DNA of 64,000 bases from Phycisphaerae bacterium (GCA_016793805.1 JAEUIZ010000041.1:1-64000), one strand, 5' to 3'; positions 9,285 through 18,641 are shown, numbered from the stretch's first letter. Notes: generated by a model not told the origin, from the sequence alone. Made by a program: numbers and translations.

Positions 9285-11723
9285 ATGAGCACTCGCCACC
9301 TCCTCGCGTCGGCCTTCGTCTTCGCCCTCGGACCCGTGGCCGCCGCACAGGTCGCGGTGACCACGACCGAGCCCGTCGTGATCGTCCCGCAAGGACGGCA
9401 CGTGGTCATCTGGCCCTCGCCCCGCCCGCCCGAGCACCGCGCGATCCGGCTCACCAAGGCCGACGCCAGCGTGCAGGTCTCCGACCAGGTCGCCCTGACC
9501 ACGCTCGTGCTGACCGTGACCAACGACGGCGGCGGGCCGCAGGAGGCCCAACTCGTCCTGCCCGTCCCCGACGGCGCCGCGGTGCGGAGTTTCCAACTCG
9601 ACAGCCTCGGGCCCGAGCCCAACGCGAGGCTCTATCCGCGCGATGAGGCCAGGCGGATCTACGACCAGATCGTCGCCAAGTCGCGCGACCCAGGGCTCCT
9701 CGAGTTCGTCGGGTACAACCTCATCAAGTCCAGCGTCTTCCCCGTCCCCGCGCACGGGACCCAGACGCTCCGCCTCACGTACGAGCAACTCCTTCCCACC
9801 GATGGGAGCGCCTCGGCGGATCGCATCGACTTCGTCCTCCCCCGCACCGAGTCCCTCGACGACACCGGCGTCGCGTGGTCCTTCGCCGCCGACATCCGCA
9901 GCACCAGGCCCATCTCCACCGTCTACTCGCCCAGCCACGAGATCGTCACCGAGCGCACCAATGAGGGCCACCTGACCGTCCGGCTCGCCAGCACGGCCTC
10001 CGTCCAGCCCGGGTCGTTCCGCGTCTCCTACCTCCTCCCGCGAAAGCCCGACCAGGTCTCGGCCACCGTCATGCTCTACCCGGACCCCGAGATCCCAGGC
10101 GGGCAGGGCGGGTACTTCCTCGTCCTCGCCGGCGTTCCCGCCAAGGCTCCGGAGAAGACCATCAAGCGCGAGGTCACGCTCGTCATCGACCGCTCCGGCT
10201 CGATGCGGGGGAAGAAGATCGAGCAGGCCCGCGAGGCCGCCCTCCAGGTCGTCGAGGGCCTCGCGCCGGGCGAGTCGTTCAACATCATCGACTACTCCGA
10301 TTCCATCAACTCCTTCAGCGACCACGCCGTCGTCAAGTCCGAGCAGGCCATGATCGCGGCCCGCAAGTACATCGCCGGGATCAACGCCAACGGCGGGACC
10401 AACATCAACGACGCGCTCCTCGAGGCGCTCCGCCAGGACCCCACCCCGGGCACGCTGCCCGTGGTGCTGTTCCTGACCGACGGCCTCCCGACGGTCGGGC
10501 AGACCAGCGAGCGCGCCATCCGCGAGGCCGCCGCCGCCGCCAACAAGCACCAGCGCCGCGTCTTCACCTTCGGCGTCGGGCTCGACGTGAACGGCCCGCT
10601 GCTCACCGGCCTCGCACGCGGGTCACGCGCCACCAGCACCTTCGTCCTCCCCGAAGAGAGCGTCGAGGTGAAGGTCGGACAGGTCTATCGGCGGCTCAGC
10701 GGCCCCATCCTCGCCTCACCCAAACTCGAAGCCGTCGTGGACGCCAAGGGCGAGATCGTCACGCGCCCCATCCGCGAGGTCCAGCCCGCCTCCCTCCCCG
10801 ACCTCTTCGACGGCGACCAACTCGTCATCCTCGGCCAGTACACCGACGCCTCCGCCAGGAAACTCGTGCTCACCGGCAACTACCTCGGCAAGGACGCGAC
10901 CTTCGACATCGCCTTCGACACCGGGCGCGCCACCGTCAAGAACGGGTTCGTCCCGCGGCTGTGGGCCCAGCGGCGGATCGCCACGCTCATCGAGGAGATC
11001 CGCCAGGCCGGCGCCGACCAGCGCCCGGGCGCCCGCCCCAGCGAGGATCCGCGCACCAAGGAACTCGTCGATGAGATCGTCCGCCTCTCCACCAAGTGGG
11101 GGATCCTGACCGAATACACCGCGTTCCTCGCGCTCGAGCCCGGCACCGTCATCGCGGGCCGACCCGGCGATCCGGTCCCGCTGGCCGAGGGCGGCGCCGA
11201 CGCCTCGGGCACCCCGCGGCTGGATCTGGTCGATGCCCTCCGCGCGACCAGCGCCCCGGGCGCGGGCGGGGGGGCGCCGGCCGCGCTGCCCACCACCGCC
11301 GCCGAGAAGAAGGACTACACGCAGCGCGTGCTCAGCATCCGCGCCCGGGACGAGCGCTGGGGCGGCCGCGGCATCAACCAGGAACTCAACCTCGGCAAGC
11401 AGGTCGAGATCGGCTGCGTCAATGTCACCAACGAGTTCATCAGTGCCGACATGAAAACCGCACGGGTCAACACCGTCTGCCAGGTCGCCGACCAGACCCT
11501 CTTCCGTCGCGGGAATCGCTGGGTCGACGCCCGCATCGTCCAGGCCGACAAGGAGAACGAGTCCCCCGAGCAGGTCATCAACTTCGGCACGCCGGAGTTC
11601 ACCCGCCTCGTCGACGCCCTCGCCGCGCGCAACCAAACGGGCCTGCTCGCCCTCGGCGACCAGTGCGTCCTGATGTACGAGGGCAAGCGGACCCTCGTCA
11701 ACGGGCCCGGCGCCACGCCCTAG
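9285..11723 (+). CDS. Exported VIT and VWA domain protein
   Basis: An 812-residue protein with a signal peptide (MSTRHLLASAFVFALGPVAA). A VIT domain lies at about 45-190 (ARLYPRDEARRIYDQI, FPVPAHGTQTLRLTYEQ). A von Willebrand factor A domain follows at about 300-480, with an intact MIDAS start DRSGSM and later LTDGLPTVG. The C-terminal 300 residues are mixed, with a conserved TKWGILTEYTAFLALEPG segment. VIT/VWA proteins resemble inter-alpha-trypsin inhibitor heavy chains and usually mediate metal-dependent protein contacts outside the cytoplasm. The start was placed at the ATG with GGAG upstream; reading frames extending further upstream run antisense through the Fe-S gene. A second VWA gene follows 80 bp downstream. 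Confidence 0.88.
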   Translation: MSTRHLLASAFVFALGPVAAAQVAVTTTEPVVIVPQGRHVVIWPSPRPPEHRAIRLTKADASVQVSDQVALTTLVLTVTNDGGGPQEAQLVLPVPDGAAVRSFQLDSLGPEPNARLYPRDEARRIYDQIVAKSRDPGLLEFVGYNLIKSSVFPVPAHGTQTLRLTYEQLLPTDGSASADRIDFVLPRTESLDDTGVAWSFAADIRSTRPISTVYSPSHEIVTERTNEGHLTVRLASTASVQPGSFRVSYLLPRKPDQVSATVMLYPDPEIPGGQGGYFLVLAGVPAKAPEKTIKREVTLVIDRSGSMRGKKIEQAREAALQVVEGLAPGESFNIIDYSDSINSFSDHAVVKSEQAMIAARKYIAGINANGGTNINDALLEALRQDPTPGTLPVVLFLTDGLPTVGQTSERAIREAAAAANKHQRRVFTFGVGLDVNGPLLTGLARGSRATSTFVLPEESVEVKVGQVYRRLSGPILASPKLEAVVDAKGEIVTRPIREVQPASLPDLFDGDQLVILGQYTDASARKLVLTGNYLGKDATFDIAFDTGRATVKNGFVPRLWAQRRIATLIEEIRQAGADQRPGARPSEDPRTKELVDEIVRLSTKWGILTEYTAFLALEPGTVIAGRPGDPVPLAEGGADASGTPRLDLVDALRATSAPGAGGGAPAALPTTAAEKKDYTQRVLSIRARDERWGGRGINQELNLGKQVEIGCVNVTNEFISADMKTARVNTVCQVADQTLFRRGNRWVDARIVQADKENESPEQVINFGTPEFTRLVDALAARNQTGLLALGDQCVLMYEGKRTLVNGPGATP

Positions 11724-11803
11724 CACCACCACGGCACCCGACGCGCCCACCACGATCACACCCCCCCCACCCCCGATCACTCGGCATTCTGAAGGGAGAT
11801 TCC

Positions 11804-12979
11804 ATGTCTCGGAGCAACTTGCTGGCGGCGTTCTGCGGGTTCGCGATCGCCATTCCCACCCTCGCCCAGGAGGCCAAGCCCCCGGCCCAGGCCCCGGCCC
11901 CCGCCGCCACGGCGCAGCCCGAGGACCCAACCCCGCGCATCGAGGTCGTCTTCGTCCTCGACACCACCGGCTCGATGGGCGGGCTGATCGAGGGCGCCAA
12001 GCAGAAGATCTGGTCGATCGCCAACGCTATCGCCTCGGCCAAGCCCAGGCCCATCATCCGCATGGGCCTCGTCGCCTATCGCGACCGCGGCGACGACTAC
12101 GTCACCCGGCTCACCACCCTCACCGACGACCTCGACGCGATCTACGCCGACCTCATGAAGTGCGAGGCCGGCGGCGGGGGCGACGGGCCCGAGTCCGTCA
12201 ACCAGGCCCTCCACGAGGCCTACACCAAGTTCGACTGGTCCGCCGACAAGCACACGCTCAAACTCATCTACCTCGTCGGCGACGCGCCCCCGCACATGGA
12301 CTACGACAACGACGTGCCCTTCGCCACCACCTGCGCCGACGCCATCCGCAGCGGCATCACCATCAACACCGTCCAGTGCGGGAGCATGCCCGAGACCGCC
12401 CCCATCTGGCAGGAGATCGCCCGCCGGACCGACGGGGAGTACCTCGCCATCGACCAGTCCGGGGGCATGGCCGCCATCGCCACGCCCTACGACGAGGACC
12501 TCGCCAAACTCGGGCGTGACCTCGAAGCGACCGTCGTCGCGTATGGCACGCCAGAGGAGCAGGCCGCCCAGTCCGCCAAGATGGACATGGCCGAGAGCCT
12601 CTCGACCTCGCCCGCGGCCGCACCAGAGGCCGCCGCGGACCGCGCCTGCTACAAGGCCGGGCTCGGCGGCGGGGCCTCCCTCAGCGGTCGCAACGACCTC
12701 GTGCAGGCGTGCCTCGATGGGAACGTCCAGGCGCGCAGCGTCGCCGAGGACCAACTCAACGAGGAGATGAAGAAGATGTCGCCCGAGGAGCGCGAGAAGT
12801 TCATCGCCGCCAAGATCGAGTCGCGCAAGCAGTGCCAGGCCCGCATCGCCGAACTCGGCGAGAAACGCCAGGCCTTCATCAAGGACAAGATCGGCCAGTC
12901 CAAGGACTCCTTCGACCAGGCCGTGCGCGACACCCTCGCTCGCCAGGCCGCCCGCGTCGGGATCACCACGGGCAAGTAG
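11804..12979 (+). CDS. Exported VWA domain protein
   Basis: A 391-residue protein with signal peptide MSRSNLLAAFCGFAIAIPTLAQ, a short Ala/Pro linker, and a VWA domain from about residue 45 (VFVLDTTGSMGGLIEGAKQK, complete DxTxS-type MIDAS; later VGDAPPHMDY). The C-terminal third is charged and helical (NEEMKKMSPEEREKFIAAK), possibly a coiled coil. GAAGGGAG precedes the ATG. It probably acts with the upstream VIT/VWA protein, since the genes are adjacent and co-oriented. No ligand is evident. Confidence 0.87.
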   Translation: MSRSNLLAAFCGFAIAIPTLAQEAKPPAQAPAPAATAQPEDPTPRIEVVFVLDTTGSMGGLIEGAKQKIWSIANAIASAKPRPIIRMGLVAYRDRGDDYVTRLTTLTDDLDAIYADLMKCEAGGGGDGPESVNQALHEAYTKFDWSADKHTLKLIYLVGDAPPHMDYDNDVPFATTCADAIRSGITINTVQCGSMPETAPIWQEIARRTDGEYLAIDQSGGMAAIATPYDEDLAKLGRDLEATVVAYGTPEEQAAQSAKMDMAESLSTSPAAAPEAAADRACYKAGLGGGASLSGRNDLVQACLDGNVQARSVAEDQLNEEMKKMSPEEREKFIAAKIESRKQCQARIAELGEKRQAFIKDKIGQSKDSFDQAVRDTLARQAARVGITTGK

Positions 12980-13047
12980 CGCCACGGGCTCGCGGCGGGC
13001 GCGGACACGCCCCCATCCGCGGTTCGATAGACTCCCCCGGAGCCGCC

Positions 13048-13761
13048 ATGCCGCTGGGAACCGTGCTGGTCGTCGAGGATGACGCCGCGATCCGCCGCGG
13101 GATCGTCGATGCGCTCCGACTCAGCGGATACGACCCGCGCGAGGCCGCCGACGGACAGGCCGGGATCGACGCCGCCCTGGGCCAGCACGTCGACCTCGTG
13201 CTCCTGGACATCCTCATGCCCCGCAAGGACGGGCTCGCCGTGCTGAGCGAGATCCGGCGATCACGCCCCGCGCTCCCGGTCATCTTCATCACCGCCCGCG
13301 GGCAGGAAGAAGACCGCGTCAGAGGCCTCAAGGCCGGCGCCGACGACTACATCGTCAAGCCATTCAGCCTCACCGAACTCCTCGCCCGCGTCGAGGCCGT
13401 CCTCCGTCGTGTCCCCGAGCGCCCCCAGGCCATCCCCCGCCTCCTCCTCGACGGCATCCAGATCGACTTCGACCGCCGCGAGATTTCCCACGCCGACGGC
13501 ACGCTCGACGCCCTCTCCGAACGCGAAGCCGCGCTCCTGGCGTACCTCGCCGCCCACCGCGGCCGGGCCATCAGCCGCGACGAACTCCTCCTCCGCGTCT
13601 GGGGGATCGACCCGCGCGGCATGGCCACCCGAACCGTGGACATGGCCGTCGCCCGCCTCCGAACCCAACTCCGCGACGACCCCGACGACCCGCGCGTCAT
13701 CGTCACCGTCCGCGGCAAGGGCTACAAACTCGCCCTCGGCCCCGCCGGACACGAGCCATGA
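13048..13761 (+). CDS. OmpR/PhoB-family response regulator
   Basis: A 237-residue two-domain regulator. The receiver domain (1-120) has the acidic pair E9-D11-D12 region VVEDD, phosphoacceptor Asp54 (LVLLDILMPRKDG), a Thr in FITARG and Lys in VKPFS. The winged-helix DNA-binding domain occupies about 130-235 (SEREAALLAYLAAHRGRAIS, VRGKGYKL end). Its stop overlaps the start of the histidine kinase gene (ATGA), so the two are co-translated partners. A -10-like TAGACT lies at 13028-13033, 14 nt before the ATG. Confidence 0.93.
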   Translation: MPLGTVLVVEDDAAIRRGIVDALRLSGYDPREAADGQAGIDAALGQHVDLVLLDILMPRKDGLAVLSEIRRSRPALPVIFITARGQEEDRVRGLKAGADDYIVKPFSLTELLARVEAVLRRVPERPQAIPRLLLDGIQIDFDRREISHADGTLDALSEREAALLAYLAAHRGRAISRDELLLRVWGIDPRGMATRTVDMAVARLRTQLRDDPDDPRVIVTVRGKGYKLALGPAGHEP

Positions 13762-15776
13762 AGCCCCGGCACCGGGTCACCTGGATCGTCTTCGCCGTCT
13801 GCGTTCTCGCCGTCCTCGAAGCGCTGGGCTGGGTGACCTGGCAGGCCGTTCGCGCCGAGCGCCGCGAACGCGAGGCCAAGGCCCAGGCTCGACTCCAAGA
13901 GGCCGTCCAACTCGCGCTCTGGCGCATGGAGTTCGAGATCGCCCCGATCATGGCCCGCGAGGCCGCTCGGCCCTACTTCCACTATCGCCCCTTCTACCCC
14001 GCCGAACGGGCCTACACCCGCATGTGGCAGGAGGTCGTGCCCGGCGAGGTCCTCGTGCCCTCCCCCCTCCTCGAGGCCGCCGGCCCGTTCGTTCGCCTCC
14101 ACTTCCAGGTCGAACGCGATGGGCACCTCACCTCGCCCCAGGCGCCCACCGGGAACATGCGCGACCTGGCCGAGTCGCAGTACGTCGACGGCGAGTTCAT
14201 CGTGCTCGCCAGCGAACTCCTCGACCGCCTCACGCCCCTGGCCGCCGCGGCCGGCCCGCAACGAAGCCGCGATCTCGACGCGAACCTCCGCGCCAACACC
14301 TCCCTGGCCGAGCCCCCCCAACCGCAGTCACGCGCGGACTCCCAACTCGAAGTCTGGGCCGACACCCGCGCTTCCAAGGAGTACGCCGCTCGCCAACAGG
14401 CCGCGGCCCAGACCGCCAACGCCCCCGAAGACCTCAAACGCGCCCGCCCCCAGCGAATCGCGGATCGAGAGGAAGCCGCCGGCGCCCCGGTCGGCGTGCT
14501 CTCCTCCGCACCCGCCGCCTCGCCCCCGCCCGCTGCCGCCGAGCCCACGGTCCCCAGCCCCTCCGCGTCGCCGCTGGAGTTGTCCAAGACCCCCGATCCC
14601 GCCGCGCAGGTTCTCCATGTGGCCCCCACCAAGGACGAGACCGCCGGGCCACGCCTCCTGCAAAGCCAGGGCTTCAGTGCCCCCGCCCCAGAGGTTCGCG
14701 TCGGGCCACTCGAGCCCACCTGGGTCGTCGATCCCGCCACCGGCACGCCCGAACTCCTCATCCGCCGCGAGGTCGCGCGCGGTGACGACCGCACGATCCA
14801 GGGCATCTGGGTCGATTGGCCATCCCTCCGCGCACGCCTCCTCGGTCTCGTCACCGACCTCTTCCCCGCCGCCGAACTCCAGCCGTTGCTCGGCGAGGCC
14901 CGCGGCCCGCGCCTCGCCGCCATTCCCGTCTGCTTCAACACCGGCGCCACGCCTGTCGCCACCCGCATCGCCTTCGGCCCCACCCAACTCGTCCTCCTGC
15001 TCACCTGGCTCGCGGTGCTCGGAGCCGTCATCGCGATCGCGATGGTTCTGCGGGCGTCGATGGAACTGGGCGACCGCCGCGGCCGCTTCGTCTCCGCCGT
15101 CACCCACGAACTGCGCACGCCCTTGACCACCTTCACGCTCTACACCGACATGCTCGCCAGCGGGTTGGTCCGCGACCCCGGGGCGCAGGCCGAGTACCTC
15201 CAGACCCTCCGGCTCGAGTCCGGCCGGCTGACTCGGATCGTCGAAAACGTCCTCGCCTACGCCCGCCTCGGGACGCCCCGCGCGCGCGCCGGAAGCCCCG
15301 TCGCCGCTGTCGAACTCGTCGAGCACCTGCTCGGCCCGGTACGCCGCGCCACCGAGGCCGCGGGCATGCAGGCGGTGGTCGAGACGGCCGGGCTGGAGGG
15401 TCTGGAGGTCTCGGCGGACCCGGCGACCGTGGAACGCATCGTGATGAACCTTGTGGAGAACTCGTGCAAATACGCGCGAGAATCGTCCGATAACCGAGTC
15501 CATGTCCGTGCCAGCCGACAGCGGCAGAAAGGGCAGAATTGGTTGGAGATTCGGGTCGCGGACTATGGCCCGGGAATCCCGGTGCAGGAGCGAAGCCGAA
15601 TCTTCCGGCCGTTCCATCGATCGGATCGCGATGAGACAAAGGAAGGTCTCGGCCTAGGTCTGGCGATCGCAGTCGGACTTGCCCGGGGTTTGGGTGGAGA
15701 AGTCGCGCTCGTCCGCGGGACGTCCGAAGGGGCGGAGTTCAGAGTGACGATCCCAGCCGTACTCCAAACAGAATAA
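13758..15776 (+). CDS. Sensor histidine kinase
   Basis: A 672-residue membrane kinase pairing with the preceding regulator. It has TM1 at about 8-28, a large extracytoplasmic segment, and TM2 at about 413-435 (VLLLTWLAVLGAVIAIAMVL). DHp follows with phosphoacceptor His450 (SAVTHELRTPLTTFTLY). The ATPase domain has N box VMNLVENSCKYA, G1 VADYGPGIP and G2 EGLGLGLAIAVGLARGLGG. The extracytoplasmic part holds a long Ala/Pro-rich low-complexity stretch (about 245-310). From about base 15480 codon use changes abruptly (AGA, CTA, GTA, TTG, GGT, CAA appear), unlike the strongly G/C-ending codons before it. Confidence 0.92.
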   Translation: MKPRHRVTWIVFAVCVLAVLEALGWVTWQAVRAERREREAKAQARLQEAVQLALWRMEFEIAPIMAREAARPYFHYRPFYPAERAYTRMWQEVVPGEVLVPSPLLEAAGPFVRLHFQVERDGHLTSPQAPTGNMRDLAESQYVDGEFIVLASELLDRLTPLAAAAGPQRSRDLDANLRANTSLAEPPQPQSRADSQLEVWADTRASKEYAARQQAAAQTANAPEDLKRARPQRIADREEAAGAPVGVLSSAPAASPPPAAAEPTVPSPSASPLELSKTPDPAAQVLHVAPTKDETAGPRLLQSQGFSAPAPEVRVGPLEPTWVVDPATGTPELLIRREVARGDDRTIQGIWVDWPSLRARLLGLVTDLFPAAELQPLLGEARGPRLAAIPVCFNTGATPVATRIAFGPTQLVLLLTWLAVLGAVIAIAMVLRASMELGDRRGRFVSAVTHELRTPLTTFTLYTDMLASGLVRDPGAQAEYLQTLRLESGRLTRIVENVLAYARLGTPRARAGSPVAAVELVEHLLGPVRRATEAAGMQAVVETAGLEGLEVSADPATVERIVMNLVENSCKYARESSDNRVHVRASRQRQKGQNWLEIRVADYGPGIPVQERSRIFRPFHRSDRDETKEGLGLGLAIAVGLARGLGGEVALVRGTSEGAEFRVTIPAVLQTE

Positions 15777-15815
15777 TAACGTCTAAAATTTCCAACCAGC
15801 GAGCCATTTTTTCGC

Positions 15816-15843
15816 TTGACAGGGTTGGCGTTCCTGATAGATT
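15816..15843 (+). promoter_or_regulatory. Sigma-70-like promoter
   Basis: TTGACA (15816-15821), 16-bp spacer, TAGATT (15838-15843), within a locally AT-rich gap after the histidine kinase gene. It should drive the two PEP-CTERM paralogues downstream, with about a 70-nt leader to the first ATG. Confidence 0.65.
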
Positions 15844-15917
15844 ACCGGTCTGGAGAGGTGCCCGGCGGAGGCATCCGTGGGCGGTCGCGGCGTTACGCCG
15901 AAGGAGAGAGACGAAAC

Positions 15918-16589
15918 ATGAAGACCATCGCTGCAGTTGCCGGTGTGCTGGCTCTCGCGGGTGCCGCGCAGGCGCAGATTCCCTGGAGCAACCCGAACGG
16001 CGTGGGCCCGTTCTTCACCTGGGCCAACGGCCAGAACGCCACGGGCCTCTTCGGGAGCCCGACGCTGGTGGGCGATACGTTCATCTTCTTCCCGGCGAAC
16101 TTCGTGGCCGAGAGCCTCAACGGCGTTCCGGACACCAAGACCGACACGATGAGCGTGGACATCTATGTGCAGGTTGGGTACAAGTTCGATGGCATCCGGA
16201 TCAGCGAGTATGGCGACTACTCGGTGCTGGGTCAGGGTCAGGTCGATGCGGCGGCCACGCTCACGCTGACCGACATCGATAACCCGGGTCGGAACACGGC
16301 GGACACGATGGCGTTCGCCCCGGTCTTCCCGCAAACGTCAGGAACGAACCAGTCGTGGCAGGGAGATGTGGGCCGCGACCTGACGCTGATCGAGTTCGGG
16401 GTGCCGTTCCTCAAACTGCACCTGGAGTTGTCGAACACGCTGATCGCGATTAGCGCTCCGGGCAGCAGCGCGGTGATCCGCAAGACGCTGGTCGGGGTTC
16501 CGGTTGCGATCCAGATCCTGCCCGAGCCCGGTGCGCTGGCGCTGCTGGCCTTTGGCGGTCTGGTTGCGTCGCGTCGTCGTCGGGCCTGA
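15918..16589 (+). CDS. PEP-CTERM sorting domain protein (paralogue 1)
   Basis: A 223-residue exported protein: signal peptide 1-20 (ends AQAQ), a beta-rich body beginning IPWSNPNGVGPFFTWANG, and a C-terminal sorting tail LPEPGALALLAFGGLVASRRRRA (shown in parts: PEP motif, hydrophobic helix, Arg cluster). PEP-CTERM tails are recognised by exosortases; none is in the window. AAGGAGAGAGACGAAAC precedes the ATG. It is clearly homologous to the next gene (shared NGVGPFFTW, LVGxTFxFFPxNF, and VNG/LNG blocks), so this is a tandem duplication. The function of the body is unknown. Confidence 0.85.
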   Translation: MKTIAAVAGVLALAGAAQAQIPWSNPNGVGPFFTWANGQNATGLFGSPTLVGDTFIFFPANFVAESLNGVPDTKTDTMSVDIYVQVGYKFDGIRISEYGDYSVLGQGQVDAAATLTLTDIDNPGRNTADTMAFAPVFPQTSGTNQSWQGDVGRDLTLIEFGVPFLKLHLELSNTLIAISAPGSSAVIRKTLVGVPVAIQILPEPGALALLAFGGLVASRRRRA

Positions 16590-16635
16590 GTCGATCGTGC
16601 CGGGGCCTGGACAGCCCCCGTAGGAGAGAGACGAT

Positions 16636-17319
16636 ATGACCATTCGCCTTGGACTGACTGTTGTGGCGGCCGTGGGTGTGGCCGCCTCGTCGGCCCTCGC
16701 GCAGGTGCCGTGGACCAATGCCAACGGAGTTGGGCCGTTCTTTACGTGGATGAACGGGCTGAGCGACCTCGGTCGCTTCGGCGACCCGGTCTTGGTCGGG
16801 AGCACGTTCAACTTCTTCCCGACGAACTTCCAGGCGCAGAGCGTCAACGGCGCGCCCGACGCGCTGACCGATCGGCTCCAGGTTCGGCTCAAGGCCGATC
16901 CTGGGCACCGGTTCACGCAGATCAAGATCACGGAGTTCGGCAGTTGGTCGATCCTGGGGATCGGGTCGGTCAGCGACAGCGGGACGATGTTCCTTCAGGA
17001 CATGATCACGCCCCGGCCTCCGGCGATCAACAACCTGGTGACGAACCCGGTCATGCCGATCAACACCCCGAACTCCAGCGGCAACTGGAGCGGACAGACG
17101 CTGATCGACCTGACGAGCATCCTGGGGCCGGATTGGACGGACCTGACGCTCGTGTTCACGAACACGCTCCAGGCGAACAGCGACCCCGGCTCGTCGGCGA
17201 CGATCCACAAGAAACTCGTGAGCGGGCCGTCGATCGTGGTGGAGATCTTCCCCACGCCGGGCTCGCTGGGCGTACTGGCGATGGGCGGGGCGCTCGCGAT
17301 GCGTCGCCGTCGCCGCTGA
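16636..17319 (+). CDS. PEP-CTERM-like sorting domain protein (paralogue 2)
   Basis: A 227-residue exported paralogue of the preceding gene, 46 bp downstream. The signal peptide ends SSALAQ, followed by VPWTNANGVGPFFTWMNG. The tail is FPTPGSLGVLAMGGALAMRRRRR, in which PEP is replaced by PTP while the helix and Arg cluster remain. The ribosome-binding site AGGAGAGAGACGAT nearly repeats that of paralogue 1, so the duplication included the 5' flank. A strong terminator follows, making the pair a probable two-gene operon. No enzymatic motif is visible. Confidence 0.85.
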   Translation: MTIRLGLTVVAAVGVAASSALAQVPWTNANGVGPFFTWMNGLSDLGRFGDPVLVGSTFNFFPTNFQAQSVNGAPDALTDRLQVRLKADPGHRFTQIKITEFGSWSILGIGSVSDSGTMFLQDMITPRPPAINNLVTNPVMPINTPNSSGNWSGQTLIDLTSILGPDWTDLTLVFTNTLQANSDPGSSATIHKKLVSGPSIVVEIFPTPGSLGVLAMGGALAMRRRRR

Positions 17320-17342
17320 GCGAGGTAGCAGAGAACGATTTG

Positions 17343-17375
17343 CACGGCCGGCCTCGACCGGCCGTGTTTGTTTTT
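17343..17375 (+). terminator. Rho-independent terminator
   Basis: A perfect 9-bp stem CACGGCCGG / CCGGCCGTG (17343-17351 with 17358-17366) with a six-base loop, followed by TTTGTTTTT. It ends the PEP-CTERM pair and sits between convergent genes. Confidence 0.85.
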
Positions 17376-17443
17376 GGGCTTGCGCGCGGCGGTGCGGGGC
17401 GTTGCGTGCGTTGGGCGAGATGGGGCGGTGGTTGGGGGGGGGG

Positions 17444-18571
17444 CTAGTGCCCGAAGAGGTTGGTCTGTCCGAACATGCCCTTGGCGTCGAAATAGGCCAG
17501 CGCCTCGGGGACGGACGCGAAGATCTTGGTGGCGGTCTCGGTGATGAAAGGGCTGGGGCTCTTGCGCGGCTTCCAGACGACGTAGACCTCCTTGGTGTGC
17601 TCGAAGGCGTGGTGGAGTTCGCGCTCGACACCCGACGAGAGGCCCGGAACCCCGCCGGGGAGTTCGGGGATCAGGCTCACGATCATGTCGGACTGGTCGA
17701 TGAGTTTGAAGTCGCGCATGTAGATCTGCCCGTCGATGTCCCCGGCGATGTCGAGGACCTCGCGGACGCGGACCTGGATCGGGGGGCTCGCCTTGCTCCC
17801 GCCGAAGGTGTGCGGGGAGACGTCGAGGAGTTGGTCGGTCTTGCCCTCGCGTGCGGCGGCCAGGGCGCGCTCGAGGAGGAGTTTCTCGTCCACGTCGCCG
17901 GGGTCGAAGGTGATGAAGTGTTCGGCGAGGGCGGCGCGGAAGTCGTCGATCTCCTTGAGCACGTCGGGCATGTCCACGACGTGGCTCATGGGGAACGAGG
18001 GGTAGACCTTGCGGAGGTCGGGTCGGCAGCAGAGGCGGAAGAGGGTGCGCGTGGTGGGGGTGTGGCGGCCGCGGGAGAGGATGTAGAAGCGGCTGCTGGG
18101 GATGGCCTGGCTCATGAGTTCGGTGGCGAGGATCTCCTCCTCGCGCCAGACCATGCAGTCCTTGAGGGTGGCGTCGATGACGTGGTCGCGGTGGAGGCGG
18201 TGGTGGACGACCTCGATGTTGTCCACGAGGCAGACGAAGAGGTCGGGCTGGAGGAGTTGGATCTGGTCGAAGTCAAAGGCCGAGAAGAGCCCGTGCCGCC
18301 AGCGGAAGGTGGCGTGGGTGTTGACGATGACGTTGGGCTTCCCGCGCGAGTCGGCGATGATGTCCTTGAAGGCGGCGCGGCGGAGGGAGTTGAGCCGCGA
18401 GAGCGGGAGGTCGAGGATCCGCCCGGGTCGCACGTCCGGGGCCTCGCGGTACATCATGTCCCCGACGTGGTAGAGGTCGAGGGGCTCGCCCTGCTGCCCG
18501 GCGAAGTCGCGTGCGGCGTCGAGGTACTGCTTCTTGTCCATGCCGACCTGGGCGGTGACGATCGCGCGCAT
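17444..18571 (-). CDS. Degenerate P-loop kinase-like protein with C-terminal nucleoside deoxyribosyltransferase-like domain
   Basis: A 375-residue cytosolic protein. The N-terminal half looks like an adenylate/nucleoside kinase-type P-loop fold (MRAIVTAQVGMDKKQYL, then VIVNTHATFRW, VCLVDNIEVVHHRL, ending SRFYILSRGRHTPTT). Its Walker A position reads AQVGMDKKQ, lacking the GxxGxGK[ST] pattern, so ATP phosphotransfer is doubtful. The C-terminal part (about 270-350) resembles nucleoside 2-deoxyribosyltransferase-like Rossmann proteins: IYMRDFKLIDQSDMIVSLIPE, then GVERELHHAFEHTKEVYVVW. It is divergent from sat across a 70-bp gap, which suggests a link to nucleotide or sulfate-activation chemistry. 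Domain assignments are by eye. Confidence 0.6.
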   Translation of the reverse strand: MRAIVTAQVGMDKKQYLDAARDFAGQQGEPLDLYHVGDMMYREAPDVRPGRILDLPLSRLNSLRRAAFKDIIADSRGKPNVIVNTHATFRWRHGLFSAFDFDQIQLLQPDLFVCLVDNIEVVHHRLHRDHVIDATLKDCMVWREEEILATELMSQAIPSSRFYILSRGRHTPTTRTLFRLCCRPDLRKVYPSFPMSHVVDMPDVLKEIDDFRAALAEHFITFDPGDVDEKLLLERALAAAREGKTDQLLDVSPHTFGGSKASPPIQVRVREVLDIAGDIDGQIYMRDFKLIDQSDMIVSLIPELPGGVPGLSSGVERELHHAFEHTKEVYVVWKPRKSPSPFITETATKIFASVPEALAYFDAKGMFGQTNLFGH

Positions 18572-18641
18572 CGGGTGCTCCTGGCGTGATGATAAGGGCC
18601 GGCCGGGCTCCTATTCTCTACCCCCCTTTCTTGGAGCCCCC

